Assembly (NCBI RefSeq): GCF_002933465.1 | Contig: NZ_PSZE01000006.1 | Span: 241,055 to 305,054 of the forward strand | Reading direction: 5' to 3' | DNA length: 64,000 nt | DNA from: Nocardia nova | GTDB taxonomy: Bacteria; Actinomycetota; Actinomycetes; Mycobacteriales; Mycobacteriaceae | In this document: one piece after another, positions 54,001-62,868 of the stretch | How positions within the stretch are numbered: the first letter of the stretch is position 1 | How the letters are laid out: every line of letters starts with the position of its first letter | Notes under the pieces: generated by a model | What the model was told of the DNA's origin: nothing | Databases searched by the model: none | The model's input: the letters and a program-made list of their open reading frames with translations, nothing else | Position numbers and translations under genes: made by a program

Positions 54001-54030
54001 AAAGTGGTGCTAACTCGAAAGTGGAGCTAA
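54001..54030. repeat. tandem 17-bp repeats containing a copy of the tRNA-Ala 3' end (candidate att site)
   Basis: Two near-identical units, aaagtggtgctaactcg and aaagtggagctaa, follow each other. The second 13-mer (54018-54030) is identical to 63864-63876, which covers the last nine bases of the tRNA-Ala gene and its flank. With an integrase remnant beside that tRNA, this could be the far attachment site of an integrated element (inference). It is not itself a tRNA: no cloverleaf can be drawn. Confidence 0.45.
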
Positions 54031-54168
54031 CGTTCCACAACCCGAACCCTTGACAGTCGAAGGGCCGGCGCTTCGGATCGTGCCGGTCGGCAGGCGAACG
54101 GCCGCTGGGACGCAGTGAGAGACGTGCCCCGGGTCGAGCCGGTAGAGCGGGATCGTGTCCGGCCCGGG

Positions 54169-54690
54169 TTACGTTGGCGGCCGCGAGGTGTATTCGGCCC
54201 AGTGGTCGACCGCCTGTTCGAGACTGAGTGCCGCGACCTCGGCAGGAGCCATGCCGACCGTGCGGATCAATCGCTGTGCGAGCCAATCGGGGACAGGTTC
54301 GCGAATCGGTGTCGGTGGAATTCGGAGCGATTCGGCACTGCGCCCGAGTCGCTGGACCACTTCGCCGAGTTTGCTGAATTCCGGTAGCCGACTGGCCGCC
54401 GCGACGATACGGGCGGTTGCTTCCGCGTAGACCTCGGAGTCGGCGCGTGCTCCGATCGTCCAGATCTCGCAGATCTCGATCGTCTGCTGGTCGACGACCC
54501 GGTATACGATCCGCCACGTGTTGCGGCCGACGACAAGCTTGCGGAACCCGGTCAGTTCGCCGCCGAGTGGATAGCCTGCTTGCGGTGAATCCAGCAGCAG
54601 GAGCACCTTTTTGAGGACTTTGGGCACAGCGTCGGGACCCAGTTTTCGAAGGTCGTCGATTGCCGCATCGGTGAAGAGGACTTCGACCAT
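54169..54690 (-). CDS. RelE/ParE-type toxin with a long C-terminal extension
   Basis: 173 residues, ATG 54690, four bases after the antitoxin stop. Residues 1-88 are RelE-like: VEVLFTDAAIDDLRKLGPDA, GYPLGGELTGFRKLVVGRN, TWRIVYRVVDQQTIEICEIW. RelE toxins cleave mRNA on the ribosome. The remaining 85 residues are helical and absent from standard RelE proteins of about 90 residues (SLEQAVDHWAEYTSRPP at the end); their role is unknown. Confidence 0.85.
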   Translation of the reverse strand: MVEVLFTDAAIDDLRKLGPDAVPKVLKKVLLLLDSPQAGYPLGGELTGFRKLVVGRNTWRIVYRVVDQQTIEICEIWTIGARADSEVYAEATARIVAAASRLPEFSKLGEVVQRLGRSAESLRIPPTPIREPVPDWLAQRLIRTVGMAPAEVAALSLEQAVDHWAEYTSRPPT

Positions 54691-54694
54691 CGGA

Positions 54695-55003
54695 TTACTC
54701 GTGGTCGTCGAGTTCGGCGAGGGATTCCCTCGTGTGGCCGAAGGCGCCGAGTACGTCGTCCAATGACGTTCGGTTCCCGCGGTCGGTCGCGGCCCGGGCG
54801 AGCACGAGTGCGAGGTCGCGCAGGTCGGACTCCGCGCGGTCCAGCTCGGCGAGCCGCTCCATGCTGACCACGGCCGCAACAGGCCGATGATGGCGGGTGA
54901 CCACGAGGTCGGTGCCTCGTTCGGCGTCCGCCACCAGTCCAGCGACACCTCGCTGGGAGGCGTCGGAAACGCTCAGCTCATGAGTGTTGCGCAGGATCGA
55001 CAT
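54695..55003 (-). CDS. Phd/YefM-type antitoxin
   Basis: 102 residues from ATG 55003 (MSILRNTHELSVSDASQRG); a second ATG at 55039 would add 12 residues. N-terminal Phd fold with the DNA-binding beta-helix unit (TDLVVTRHHRPVAAVVSMER) and a C-terminal helix that should cover the toxin. The AT-rich palindromic stretch just upstream (gaattctagctagatt, 55019-55034) is the likely promoter/operator, so autoregulation is expected. Confidence 0.87.
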   Translation of the reverse strand: MSILRNTHELSVSDASQRGVAGLVADAERGTDLVVTRHHRPVAAVVSMERLAELDRAESDLRDLALVLARAATDRGNRTSLDDVLGAFGHTRESLAELDDHE

Positions 55004-55101
55004 GCCGTAACTGTACAGAATTCTAGCTAGATTATCCATGCCGTATCGGCCGCAGGCACCACCTGCGCCCATGACATGACCTACTGGATTTCACCGAGTT
55101 A

Positions 55102-55497
55102 TCAGCGATCGGCGCTCGGCTGGTATATCGGAGACCACCGCACGCGTACCGCTGCCACAACTGCTCCTGACATGTGTGAACAACGGACCTCGATCCCGTC
55201 CGGAGGATCGATTCCGCGCTGGGACCGGCTCAGCGAATTCCAATCGAAGGTGATGCGCGCGGTGACGCCCAGTCGCGTGGTCGGGGCGGTGACCAGGTCG
55301 TGCAGTTCGGTGGTGAGGTCGGTTCTGGGCCACCAGGCACCGTCCACGCCCGCGGATTCCTCACGGTCGCGTAGCAGCAGCCGCGGGGTGCGGGTCGGCG
55401 TGTCGAATGGTTGGCCGCCGCTCCCGGTGTGCTGGGGTCATCCCGCACCACGGCCGGCTGTGCCGCCGCCCTTCTTCGGCGACGGGTTCTGTGTCAT
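55102..55497 (-). pseudogene. DUF5994-family gene with an in-frame stop at codon 20
   Basis: ATG 55497 overlaps the stop of the upstream DUF5994 gene (ATGA), so this was its coupled partner. The frame reads MTQNPSPKKG..., meets TGA at 55438-55440, then continues in the same frame with family sequence (TPRLLLRDREESAGVDGAWW, PRTDLTTELHDLV) to 55102. A GTG inside (55347) could restart an 81-residue product lacking the N-terminal strand. Probably a nonsense-mutated gene. Confidence 0.7.
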
Positions 55498-56078
55498 CTC
55501 GAACCTCCCGCAACCGCGATAGACGTATCGCGGTCTTGCCGGGCCACCGGCGCATTGTGTCCGCCTTCGTTGTCCCAGCGGCACAACGCAACCCGGTTCT
55601 GAGTGTTCTCGAGGCTGCGGCGGGTACCGGCAGCCACGAGTTCGTCGGCGGTGAACTCGCTGCCCGGTCGAGCCGCGGCCGTCAGCAACGCCTGGGCTGC
55701 CGCGGCCTCGGTTCCTGCCGGGATCACCAGCAGGACGAGGCGGGTGCCGTCGAGTCCCAGGACACAGAGCATGTGCGCGGGCAGATGCCGGTAACCGTCC
55801 AGGCGTACCGAACGCTTCCCGAGCACCGCGCGCTTGGGTGCCGGGTCCCAGGCATCGATGTTGTACATGATTCGTTCCACGCTGCCTGCCCGCCGGCCCA
55901 AAAGCGCCTCGAGACCGGCCATTTCGGCGACAAGGTCGGTCGTGTGGGGCCACCAGGCCCCGTCCACCACCCCGGGCCTGGGCGCTTGCGGTGACCGCCG
56001 TGATCGCGACGAGGCGCCGCTGCGGAGGGAAAAGCGTGCCGAGCGATCCAGCGGGACCGGCTCGTGTTGTAGCGTCAT
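55494..56078 (-). CDS. DUF5994-family protein
   Basis: 194 residues, ATG 56078 with AGGAG ten bases upstream. The family signature VVDGAWWPHTTDLVAEM is near 42-58, followed by RIMYNIDAWDPAPKRAVLGK and a hydrophobic strand (GLDGTRLVLLVIPAGTE). A C-terminal extension (SLENTQNRVALCRWDNEGGH) recurs as a fragment at 58836-58930. DUF5994 proteins are actinobacterial and uncharacterised. This is the intact long member of a local family of five. Confidence 0.85.
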   Translation of the reverse strand: MTLQHEPVPLDRSARFSLRSGASSRSRRSPQAPRPGVVDGAWWPHTTDLVAEMAGLEALLGRRAGSVERIMYNIDAWDPAPKRAVLGKRSVRLDGYRHLPAHMLCVLGLDGTRLVLLVIPAGTEAAAAQALLTAAARPGSEFTADELVAAGTRRSLENTQNRVALCRWDNEGGHNAPVARQDRDTSIAVAGGSR

Positions 56079-56602
56079 CGCGACGCTCCTGACCGGGACC
56101 GCATAATGGTCCCTGTTCCTTCGCCGAGCGACGACGAGACCGCGGCTGTCTCGTACGAAAAGCCCCCGACACTTCGAGCCTACCCGCGATGAAGCCAACC
56201 GGGCCCCCTCGTGCGTCGACGATGGCCCTTCGGGCATCACAGTGAGCCCATACCAGAAGCAGAATCGCTCGTCGGCGAGTCGAGCCTGGACAGCGCGCAC
56301 TACCCGGCGTTCACTGGGGAAGTACACCTCCCGGCGTTGGGGGACATCATGATCATCATTTTCCGGCTGGCCGAGTCGATCTCCGCTGTCCGGCGCGCCG
56401 GTCGCCCGGCCCGCCGCGACACCACTGCCGGGGCCGTACGACCTCCTCGCGGAACCGAGAACCGGCCGACGCCACAACACGGCGGCTTCGGTTCCGGAGA
56501 CCATCGGGGCGCCGACCCGATTGCGTGGCACACTCGGGCCGCCGCATATTTCTCCGGAGACTGCGGCGACGAAACCGTGACGTCCTCGGTCGGTGGTGGC
56601 CG
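56079..56602. other. 524-bp stretch with no recognisable gene
   Basis: Frames here on both strands have random-looking composition and no ribosome sites. It lies between the divergent DUF5994 gene (start 56078, minus) and the acyltransferase (start 56603, plus) and should hold their promoters; no clear -10/-35 pair can be named. Confidence 0.5.
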
Positions 56603-57508
56603 ATGCCCCTGACCGAGCGTGCATGGGATCTCGGGTACGCGGCCGGCTGGCACCTGGTGCGAGCCTTGCCGGAACGGTGGGCGATGCGATCGTTCGAGGC
56701 CGCCGCCGACCGCGCCGCCCGCGGCGGTGGACCGATTCAGTTGCGGCGCAACCTGGCCAGGGTGCTCGCCACCACCCCGGCGCAGGTGCCCGACGAACTC
56801 GTGCGCGCGAGCCTGCGTTCCTACGCGCGCTACTGGTGCGAAGCGTTCCGGCTGCCATCGATGGATCCGGCGCGGTTGGCCGAGCGTATCGACTCCGCAG
56901 CCACCGGGCTCGAACGTATCCACGAGGCGGCCGAGCGCGGGCGTGGAGCGGTGCTGGCGCTACCGCACAGCGGCAACTGGGAGGTGGCCGGCGTCTGGCT
57001 CGTCCAGCGGATCGGTTCCCCGACGACCGTCGCCGAGCGGCTGAAACCGGAATCGCTGTACCGGCGCTTCGTCCGGTTTCGTGAGCGCCTCGGTTTCGAG
57101 ATCGTCCCACTCAACGGCGGCGCTACCCCACCCTTCCAGCATCTGACCACGCGGCTACGGCAGGGAGTCATGGTCGGGCTCCTCGGTGAACGTGATCTGT
57201 CCGGCACGGGAGTGCCGGTCACCTTCTTCGGTGAACCGGCACACATGCCGGTCGGTCCGGCTCGGCTGGCGATCGACACCGGCGCCCCGCTGCTACCGGT
57301 ACATTGCTGGTTCACCCCCGGCGGCTGGGGCTTCGATGTCGGCGCACCGATCGACACCGCCGGCGGTCTGCGGCCTACCACGCAGGCATTGGCCGACCGA
57401 TTCGCCGCGGCGATCGCCGCCCATCCCGCCGACTGGCACATGCTGCAACCGGTGTGGGACGCCGACCAGCTCATGCGCGAGCAGGCTCGTAGCGTTCCGC
57501 ATCCCTGA
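56603..57508 (+). CDS. PatA/HtrB-type lysophospholipid acyltransferase
   Basis: 301 residues, ATG 56603. The acyltransferase motif HxxxxE is LPHSGNWEVAG (near 122-132), followed by AERLKPESLYRRFVRFRERL, LLGERDLSGTGVPVTFFGEP and MPVGPARLAIDTGAPLLPV, as in mycobacterial PatA, which acylates phosphatidylinositol mannosides at the inner membrane. In mycolata the housekeeping copy lies between pgsA and pimA; here neither neighbour is present, so this is probably an additional paralogue with a different acceptor (inference). Confidence 0.88.
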   Translation: MPLTERAWDLGYAAGWHLVRALPERWAMRSFEAAADRAARGGGPIQLRRNLARVLATTPAQVPDELVRASLRSYARYWCEAFRLPSMDPARLAERIDSAATGLERIHEAAERGRGAVLALPHSGNWEVAGVWLVQRIGSPTTVAERLKPESLYRRFVRFRERLGFEIVPLNGGATPPFQHLTTRLRQGVMVGLLGERDLSGTGVPVTFFGEPAHMPVGPARLAIDTGAPLLPVHCWFTPGGWGFDVGAPIDTAGGLRPTTQALADRFAAAIAAHPADWHMLQPVWDADQLMREQARSVPHP

Positions 57509-57674
57509 GCCGGCCCAGCCGGCCATCACCGGTGCCACTGTCTACCCACGCCCGCGGCCACCTGCGGGCGTAAACTAGGTTCTATCCGGCGGCATCACGC
57601 GCGCTGATCAGCAGAGATCGCGCCGTTCCCGGATTCGGATCCGGCCTTCTTTCGGGCCTGGACAGGAGCGTCCG

Positions 57675-58094
57675 ATGACGCTGTCACCGCTGCATACGCT
57701 TTCGGCATCGCCGCGCGCACCCACCGGCACGCCGAGATTCCTTCTCGGTGGGGATCCCGGTGGCTACATCGAGGCCACCTGGTGGCCCCTATCGGGCAGC
57801 CTCGTCACCGAGCTTCCCGAGCTGATCACCGCGCTCCAGCTGCGGACCGGGCCGATATGGCGCGTGGTCTACGATCCGACCGCCTGGTCACCCGCCGAGC
57901 GGCGGCTGCGCATCGACCATCGGGTCATACGACTCGATCCGTATCCTTTCGAGCTCTTCGGCACCTTGTACGCGTACGGAACCAACGGCACCGTCATCGT
58001 GCTACGAGTCATCCCCTCGCGCACCGGCACAGACTCGGCACTGAGAGCAACCGGCGAGCCCGTTCGATCCGTGGCACCCATCCGCGACGGATAA
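57675..58094 (+). CDS. DUF5994-family protein, short form
   Basis: 139 residues, ATG 57675 with GGAG eight bases upstream. It carries the family pattern at 31-47 ([17 protein letters not shown], with EATWWP in place of DGAWWP), then [18 protein letters not shown] and [12 protein letters not shown]. It lacks the C-terminal extension of the 55494 gene. Opposite strand to the other local copies. Function unknown. Confidence 0.8.
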   Translation: MTLSPLHTLSASPRAPTGTPRFLLGGDPGGYIEATWWPLSGSLVTELPELITALQLRTGPIWRVVYDPTAWSPAERRLRIDHRVIRLDPYPFELFGTLYAYGTNGTVIVLRVIPSRTGTDSALRATGEPVRSVAPIRDG

Positions 58095-58159
58095 GGACCA
58101 CGCCCCAGGACGGCCCATTACCAGCCACGCCGCGATAGGTGCCTTCACCGTCCGATAAC

Positions 58160-58350
58160 CCGGCTCGGCCGGGTGCGCCATCATCGTGTCCGAAGCGTCG
58201 CCGAGTGCGGCGGCAGCCATCGATTCGCCCTCGGCGGCAATGATTTTCGCGCGCTTCTCCCGCTCGGCTTCGGCCTGGCGGGCCATCGCCCGTTTCATGC
58301 TCTCGGGCAGTTGGATGTCCTTCAACTCGGTTGTCAACGTCACGAAATTT
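58160..58350 (-). pseudogene. fragment of an SPFH/band-7 (slipin-like) gene
   Basis: The minus strand encodes [20 protein letters not shown] followed by [18 protein letters not shown] and [14 protein letters not shown], the highly conserved C-terminal part of the band-7 domain of slipins. No start, N-terminal domain or C-terminus accompanies it; the frame runs on into unrelated sequence. It is a leftover of a deleted gene. Confidence 0.8.
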
Positions 58351-58424
58351 ATTGGGCACCGGCTGAACCGGACACGGCGTAGCGTGAAGGTTTGGGCAGT
58401 ACTTCTCAAAAGAGGGGAACGGAT

Positions 58425-58835
58425 GTGGGTACGTCGACACGCATCGCCTCCTGCTTGATGCGAGTGTCCGACCTCGAGCGTTCCGCGGACTTCTATTGCG
58501 ACGTGTTCCGGTGCAACGTCGCGATTCACGAACCGGACGCGGCTCTTCTGTTGACGCCGGACGGCTTCCAGCTCTACCTGCGTACGCGCGAGGCGATCTA
58601 CACACGCGATATCAATGCCGTGGGCGTCGAGCAGATCATCTGGTCCGCGGGCAGCGAGCAAGAACTGCGACAGATCGAACAACGTCTGCGCGGCCACGAT
58701 CCCCGCATTTACACCAATACCCTGCACGGAATCTCCTTCGTCGACGGCGTCGATCCCGACGGCATTCGCGTGCTGATCACCTACCCGACTCCCGAACAAC
58801 TTCCTCGCGAGGTCATCGACCGCCGATTCCGGTAG
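58425..58835 (+). CDS. VOC (glyoxalase/bleomycin-resistance) superfamily protein
   Basis: 136 residues; GTG 58425 has AGAGGGGA seven bases upstream. Typical VOC start ([19 protein letters not shown]), two beta-alpha-beta-beta-beta units and a C-terminal strand [19 protein letters not shown]. Metal ligands are not obvious, so it may be a binding protein or a dioxygenase-like enzyme. Substrate unknown. Confidence 0.85.
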   Translation: MGTSTRIASCLMRVSDLERSADFYCDVFRCNVAIHEPDAALLLTPDGFQLYLRTREAIYTRDINAVGVEQIIWSAGSEQELRQIEQRLRGHDPRIYTNTLHGISFVDGVDPDGIRVLITYPTPEQLPREVIDRRFR

Positions 58836-59754
58836 CCCGACACTGTGTCCGGCTTCGTCGTCCCAGCGGCGCAACGCCGCCTGGTTCTTGGGTCGGCCGG
58901 GGGCAACGCCGTCAACGATGGCGTCTTCTGACCGTTTCCAATCCGTACACCGCGCCCTCCTGTTTTCACCGCTCAACCAATCCCGCCAGCGTAAAGGCCG
59001 CCACCGACAGCCGGGTGATCGGCGCAGGTCAGCCTTCTCCGTCGCTTTTCGGCGCCGGCCGCCGCGCCGGGATCCTCCGCACCGGGACGCGTTGACCGGT
59101 CGATCAGATCGTCTTTGTCAATCCCCTCCTCACACGGCAAACTCCACCGGCCATCGTCAGCTACCGGTCGGTGACGCTTCATATTTCACAGGAAACGACT
59201 CTTGCCGGCACGTGATTCCTATCGCCGATCCGGGCTGCAGTTGGTCGTGGGTGTCGACATCCTAGGGTGGCGAGTCCTCGCTCGGAGCTCGCGCCGATGA
59301 CCGAGCGGGCGGACAGGGGCGATGGACCACGTTTCTTCCACGCTGCGCTCAGCCGGGGCGTTCGGCACCCCCATCGGTGTCCAGGGCGTCCGGACACCCG
59401 ACCGCGGACTTCCGCCACGCGAGCACGACATGCCAATCCGGCACCGCCGCAGGCGATGTCAATGGTGCTGACCATGATCGGAACCACCCCGCCCGACCGA
59501 CATCGGAATTCGCGAACGAATGCGGGCGCCCGAGCCGGACGGCGGCGCCGGCCGAAGCGGGGAAGCGAAGATCACTGCTGGTGTCCAGCTTCCGAACAGC
59601 TACCGGCCGAAGCGAAAACGGACTCAAACCGAACCAAAGAGTCATTGCCGAGGTGCCGTCGCTGGGCGGTAACTGATAGCAGCGGCGTCATCCAGCTGAG
59701 TCGGTGCTGCTGCGTAAGAACCCGTTTCACTGCTTCACTTATTAAGGCAAGAAA
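58836..59754. other. about 920 bp without an intact gene; DUF5994 tail fragment at its left end
   Basis: On the minus strand, 58836-58930 encodes [19 protein letters not shown], closely similar to the C-terminal extension of the DUF5994 gene at 55494 and similar in DNA (gtcgtcccagcggcgcaacg against gttgtcccagcggcacaacg). It is a gene fragment. From 58930 to 59754 no frame has convincing composition or a ribosome site; I see no repeat, RNA gene or terminator. Confidence 0.6.
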
Positions 59755-61125
59755 ATGTCACCTGTTATCACTTCGCTGAATCCCTCTTTCGGTCCTCCAG
59801 CGGGTCTCAACTCTGTCATCATCACCGGTTCCGGCTTCGCCAACGTCGGTCCTCTGACCGTTCGGTTCGGCACGACGGCAACGACATTCACCATCGACTC
59901 CGATACCCAGATCACGGCCATCGCCCCGCCGGGGACCGGCACGGTGAACGTCACCGTACAGGCGTTGCTGGACGGCACGAGCAACCCGCTGCCCTACACC
60001 TATGGCGGTGCGCTTCCTACGTTGACCAGCATCATCCCGGCGTCGGGGTCGGCGGCCGGTGGGACGACGGTCGTGCTCACCGGGACGCATCTGACCGGAG
60101 CCACCGCGGTGAATTTCGGTGGGACACCGGCAACCTCGTTCACGGTCAACTCCGACACCCAGATCACCGCGGTGGCCCCGGCCCATACGGCGGGGACAGT
60201 GCAGGTCACCGTCACCACTCCCAGTGGTACGAGCAACGGAGTCTCGTTCACCTATATTGCGGTGCCTACGCTTACCAGCGTCACTCCGAGCTCGGGTCCG
60301 CCGAGTGGGGGGACGGTGGTCGTGCTCACCGGCACGGGGCTGACCGGAGCCACTGCGGTGAGTTTCGGTGGGACACCGGCGACCCTGTTCACGGTCAATT
60401 CCGACACGCAGATCACCGTTCTGACCCCGGCCCATACGGCGGGGACAGTGCAGGTCACCGTCACCACTCCCGGCGGGACCAGCAACGGAGTCACCTACAC
60501 CTACGTGTCGGGTCTGGCGCCGGTCGATCTCGGTACGGCATCGACGTTCGCGGTGCTGGGTGCCTCGACAGTCACCAACACCGGAGCTACGGCCATCACC
60601 GGGAACCTGGGTGTCAGTCCGGGCACCGCAGTGACCGGATTCCCGCCGGGAACGGTGACCGGCGGAGCAATCCACGCCGGGGACGCCGTCGCGGCGCAGG
60701 CACACACCGATTTGCAGGCTGCCTACCTCGACGCGGCGGGCCGCACGCCCACCGCTTTCGTGACCGCTGATCTCGCGGGTCAAACCCTGACCTCCGGGGT
60801 GTACAAGGCAACCGGCGGGATCGGTCTCAACGGCACCGTCACCCTGGACGGGCAAGGCAATCCGAATGCGGTGTTCATCTTCCAGGCCGGGTCGACGCTG
60901 ATCACGGGCGCGAACAGTGTGGTCAACCTCATCAACGGAGCCACCGCGCACAATGTGTTCTGGCAAGTCGGTAGCTCGGCCACGCTGGGTGCCAACACCA
61001 TCTTCGCCGGCAACATCTTGACCTTCACCTCGGACACGGTGACCACCGGCACTACCGTGAACGGGAGCGTCCTGGCCCTCACCGGCGCGGTCACCCTCGA
61101 CACCAACACCATCACGGCCGCCTGA
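59755..61125 (+). CDS. three IPT/TIG domains fused to a DUF3494 ice-binding-like domain
   Basis: 456 residues, ATG 59755 with AAGGCAAG upstream. Residues 3-80, 85-165 and 168-248 are IPT/TIG immunoglobulin-like repeats (PxLTSVxPxxGPxxGGTxVxLTG), units two and three nearly identical. Residues 255-456 are a DUF3494 domain, the beta-solenoid fold of many microbial ice-binding proteins: [88 protein letters not shown]. No signal peptide is visible, odd for a surface-type protein. The domain may instead mediate adhesion. Composition (Thr/Gly-rich, lower GC) differs from neighbours and suggests transfer. Confidence 0.9.
   Translation: MSPVITSLNPSFGPPAGLNSVIITGSGFANVGPLTVRFGTTATTFTIDSDTQITAIAPPGTGTVNVTVQALLDGTSNPLPYTYGGALPTLTSIIPASGSAAGGTTVVLTGTHLTGATAVNFGGTPATSFTVNSDTQITAVAPAHTAGTVQVTVTTPSGTSNGVSFTYIAVPTLTSVTPSSGPPSGGTVVVLTGTGLTGATAVSFGGTPATLFTVNSDTQITVLTPAHTAGTVQVTVTTPGGTSNGVTYTYVSGLAPVDLGTASTFAVLGASTVTNTGATAITGNLGVSPGTAVTGFPPGTVTGGAIHAGDAVAAQAHTDLQAAYLDAAGRTPTAFVTADLAGQTLTSGVYKATGGIGLNGTVTLDGQGNPNAVFIFQAGSTLITGANSVVNLINGATAHNVFWQVGSSATLGANTIFAGNILTFTSDTVTTGTTVNGSVLALTGAVTLDTNTITAA
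60058..60504. repeat. two near-identical IPT-domain coding repeats of about 195 bp
   Basis: 60058-60252 and 60304-60504 share long identical runs, for example ccggcccatacggcgggg and gacagtgcaggtcaccgtca. This indicates a recent internal duplication or gene conversion within the IPT/DUF3494 gene; unit number could vary between strains. Confidence 0.85.
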
Positions 61126-61131
61126 GCCGAC

Positions 61132-61728
61132 TCACCGAAAGGGTCTCAACCCCTGTCCGCGCGCCTTCGGCGCGCGGACAGGGCCGTTCGAGGGTGTCGC
61201 GCGCCTCGGGCACGGTGGGCCAGTCCGCCTTGCCCGCGGTGACTGCGATATCTCTGCTCCCGTACCCATCGACGGTAGAACCCCGATGGCGCGGTCGGGG
61301 GCCGGCCCGACGGTCATCGCCATGAGGTCGGCGACCGTCGCGGTGGCTTTCGGGTCCGCGGCCGCGCTCATGGCGGCGCGGGCGAGTCCGCGGTCCGTGC
61401 ATGGCAGGACGATCAGCAGCGCGATCGTCCTGCCACCGCTTCCCAGCAAGCCGACTGTACAGTGCGGCCGGTGCCGGCAGCCTGTGTTGAATGCCCTTGG
61501 CGCGGTGGACCATTCGCCGAGGTTGTAGACGGTCCGATCGATGGCCCCGAAGCCGGGCTCGAATGTCGCCAGCAGATCCGGCAGTTCCGCGAGGAGATCG
61601 TCCCGTGCGGCCACCACGCCCCGTCGACGGTGCGCGATTCGTCGGCTTCGGAGGTGAATCGCAGGCGCAGCGGAAGCGCCGAGGCTGGGTGGCGGGGGAT
61701 TGCAGCATCGGTGTCGCGTCCCTTCATC
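61132..61728 (-). pseudogene. DUF5994-family gene with a frameshift in the signature motif
   Basis: The frame from ATG 61728 reads PLRLRFTSEADESRTVDGAW then WPHGTI; at about 61612-61620 the family sequence jumps to another frame (RDDLLAELPDLLATFEPGFG, DRTVYNLGEWSTAPR) and continues to the stop at 61132. One base change would restore a protein of about 195 residues. It converges on the IPT/DUF3494 gene. Either a recent mutation or a sequencing error. Confidence 0.75.
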
Positions 61729-61848
61729 GGGCGTGGGGTGTACGTGTGCCTACGTTGTTCGTCAACGCTGTAGACATACGTTGTAGGAGTGGCCTACGCT
61801 GGAGTTATCCGGCCATCCTCGGCCGGATGAGAACCGAGGTTGTGAACG

Positions 61849-61968
61849 ATGGCACCTACCGACTCCGCGCCCCCTGTTCATCCGATCGCAGTCGATATCG
61901 CGGCGCGCGGGCATGAACCCGACGAGATTCGCCGCGACGTCCGGAATCAGCGCGGCATACGCGCATGA
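61849..61968 (+). CDS. 39-residue protein leading a coupled trio
   Basis: ATG 61849 to TGA 61968, overlapping the next ATG (ATGA). The peptide begins MAPTDSAPPVHPIAVDIAAR and ends DEIRRDVRNQRGIRA; its regular amphipathic composition and the coupling support translation. The 60 bp upstream contain a dyad, gtagg-agtgg-cctac (61784-61798), a likely operator. No family known. Confidence 0.55.
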   Translation: MAPTDSAPPVHPIAVDIAARGHEPDEIRRDVRNQRGIRA

Positions 61969-62225
61969 TCATCGTTACCTTGTTCGCAGGCATGGCGATC
62001 GGAGCGGTCGCGATGGCCATGGTTGATCGCCGCCGATCCGGTGTCTACCCCTATGCCCGGCGAACCCGTCCCGGCCTCCGTCACCACGATTCGGCGGCCG
62101 CCCGCGACCTGCACGAAAACGCCGGCGGCTCGCGGCATATCCGCACTCACCCCAGCTGGCGAGACCGGCTCGAGCAACCGCATCCAACCGGCGGGGAAAC
62201 CAACCGAACCGAGGAATTGTCGTGA
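61965..62225 (+). CDS. small single-helix membrane protein
   Basis: 86 residues. One N-terminal membrane helix (MIIVTLFAGMAIGAVAMAMV), then a basic, His/Arg-rich cytosolic tail. Start overlaps the previous stop and its own stop overlaps the next start (GTGA), so it is the middle of a strictly coupled trio. Function unknown. Confidence 0.65.
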   Translation: MIIVTLFAGMAIGAVAMAMVDRRRSGVYPYARRTRPGLRHHDSAAARDLHENAGGSRHIRTHPSWRDRLEQPHPTGGETNRTEELS

Positions 62226-62638
62226 TCGTCATCATCGGACTCGTCATCCTGGTCGCCGCCGTAGTCATCGGCGTTGTAGGAGTATTCGCCAACAGCGGCA
62301 ACAGTCATCTCCTGACCGACAACTTCGCGGTGTTCGGCTATCACGTCACCGGATCGACCGGGGTGCTGTTCCTCTACGGCATGGTTCTCGGCGCCATCGC
62401 GGTCGCCGGATTGGGCCTGCTACTCGCCGGCACCCGCCGCACCGCCCGCCGTGGACGCGCCGCCCGCCACGAACTCGAGTCCACCCGACGGGAGACCCCG
62501 GTCTACTACAGTCACACCGGCACCACCAGCGTCACATCCGAACCTTCCGAGGTCGCCGAACACGACACCGGAAGCCGGACCCCGCCCCACCGGCACGGTA
62601 GGGGAAAACTGTTCGGGCGCAGGTCGATAGCGCACTGA
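62222..62638 (+). CDS. two-helix membrane protein, function unknown
   Basis: 138 residues, GTG 62222. Helix 1 (about 2-22, VIIGLVILVAAVVIGVVGVF) and helix 2 (about 42-66, GVLFLYGMVLGAIAVAGLGL) flank a short loop with the segment LLTDNFAVFGYHVTGSTG; this two-helix pattern is seen in small actinobacterial membrane proteins with a conserved GxxxTGSxG-type loop. A polar C-terminal tail of 65 residues follows. Last gene of the trio. Confidence 0.72.
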   Translation: MIVIIGLVILVAAVVIGVVGVFANSGNSHLLTDNFAVFGYHVTGSTGVLFLYGMVLGAIAVAGLGLLLAGTRRTARRGRAARHELESTRRETPVYYSHTGTTSVTSEPSEVAEHDTGSRTPPHRHGRGKLFGRRSIAH

Positions 62639-62672
62639 TCGCCGGTGCGTCCGAGTTCGTACGTTTCAAAAC

Positions 62673-62709
62673 CCGGTCTACCTGCATCTTTACGGTTCAG
62701 GTAGACCGG
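62673..62709. terminator. 12-bp perfect hairpin after the membrane-protein trio
   Basis: ccggtctacctg and caggtagaccgg are separated by 13 bases, 35 bp after the last stop of the trio. There is no T tract, so it may be a weak terminator, or an operator. Sequence from 62710 to 62868 holds no gene that I recognise. Confidence 0.5.
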
Positions 62710-62868
62710 ACTCGAACCGGCACTGCGCGGACTGGGGAACCCTACGGTCGGGATCCTGGAGCACCAGGTCGGTTTCGGAGCCTTCGAAGATGAGGTGGCA
62801 GTCGTGTGGTTGTCGATGCCGGAACGTTGTCGGATTGCCGAAAACTGTTGTGCCGCAGAGCGTCATAG

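Noticed and set aside
54018..54110. Second tRNA gene beside the leftward terminator
   Set aside because: Only the 3' acceptor-like nine bases match; no D, anticodon or T arm can be folded from the minus strand.
58002..58976. Single 324-codon minus-strand gene over this stretch
   Set aside because: It joins an unrelated DUF5994 tail, the antisense of the VOC gene and a band-7 fragment; only the fragments are real relics.
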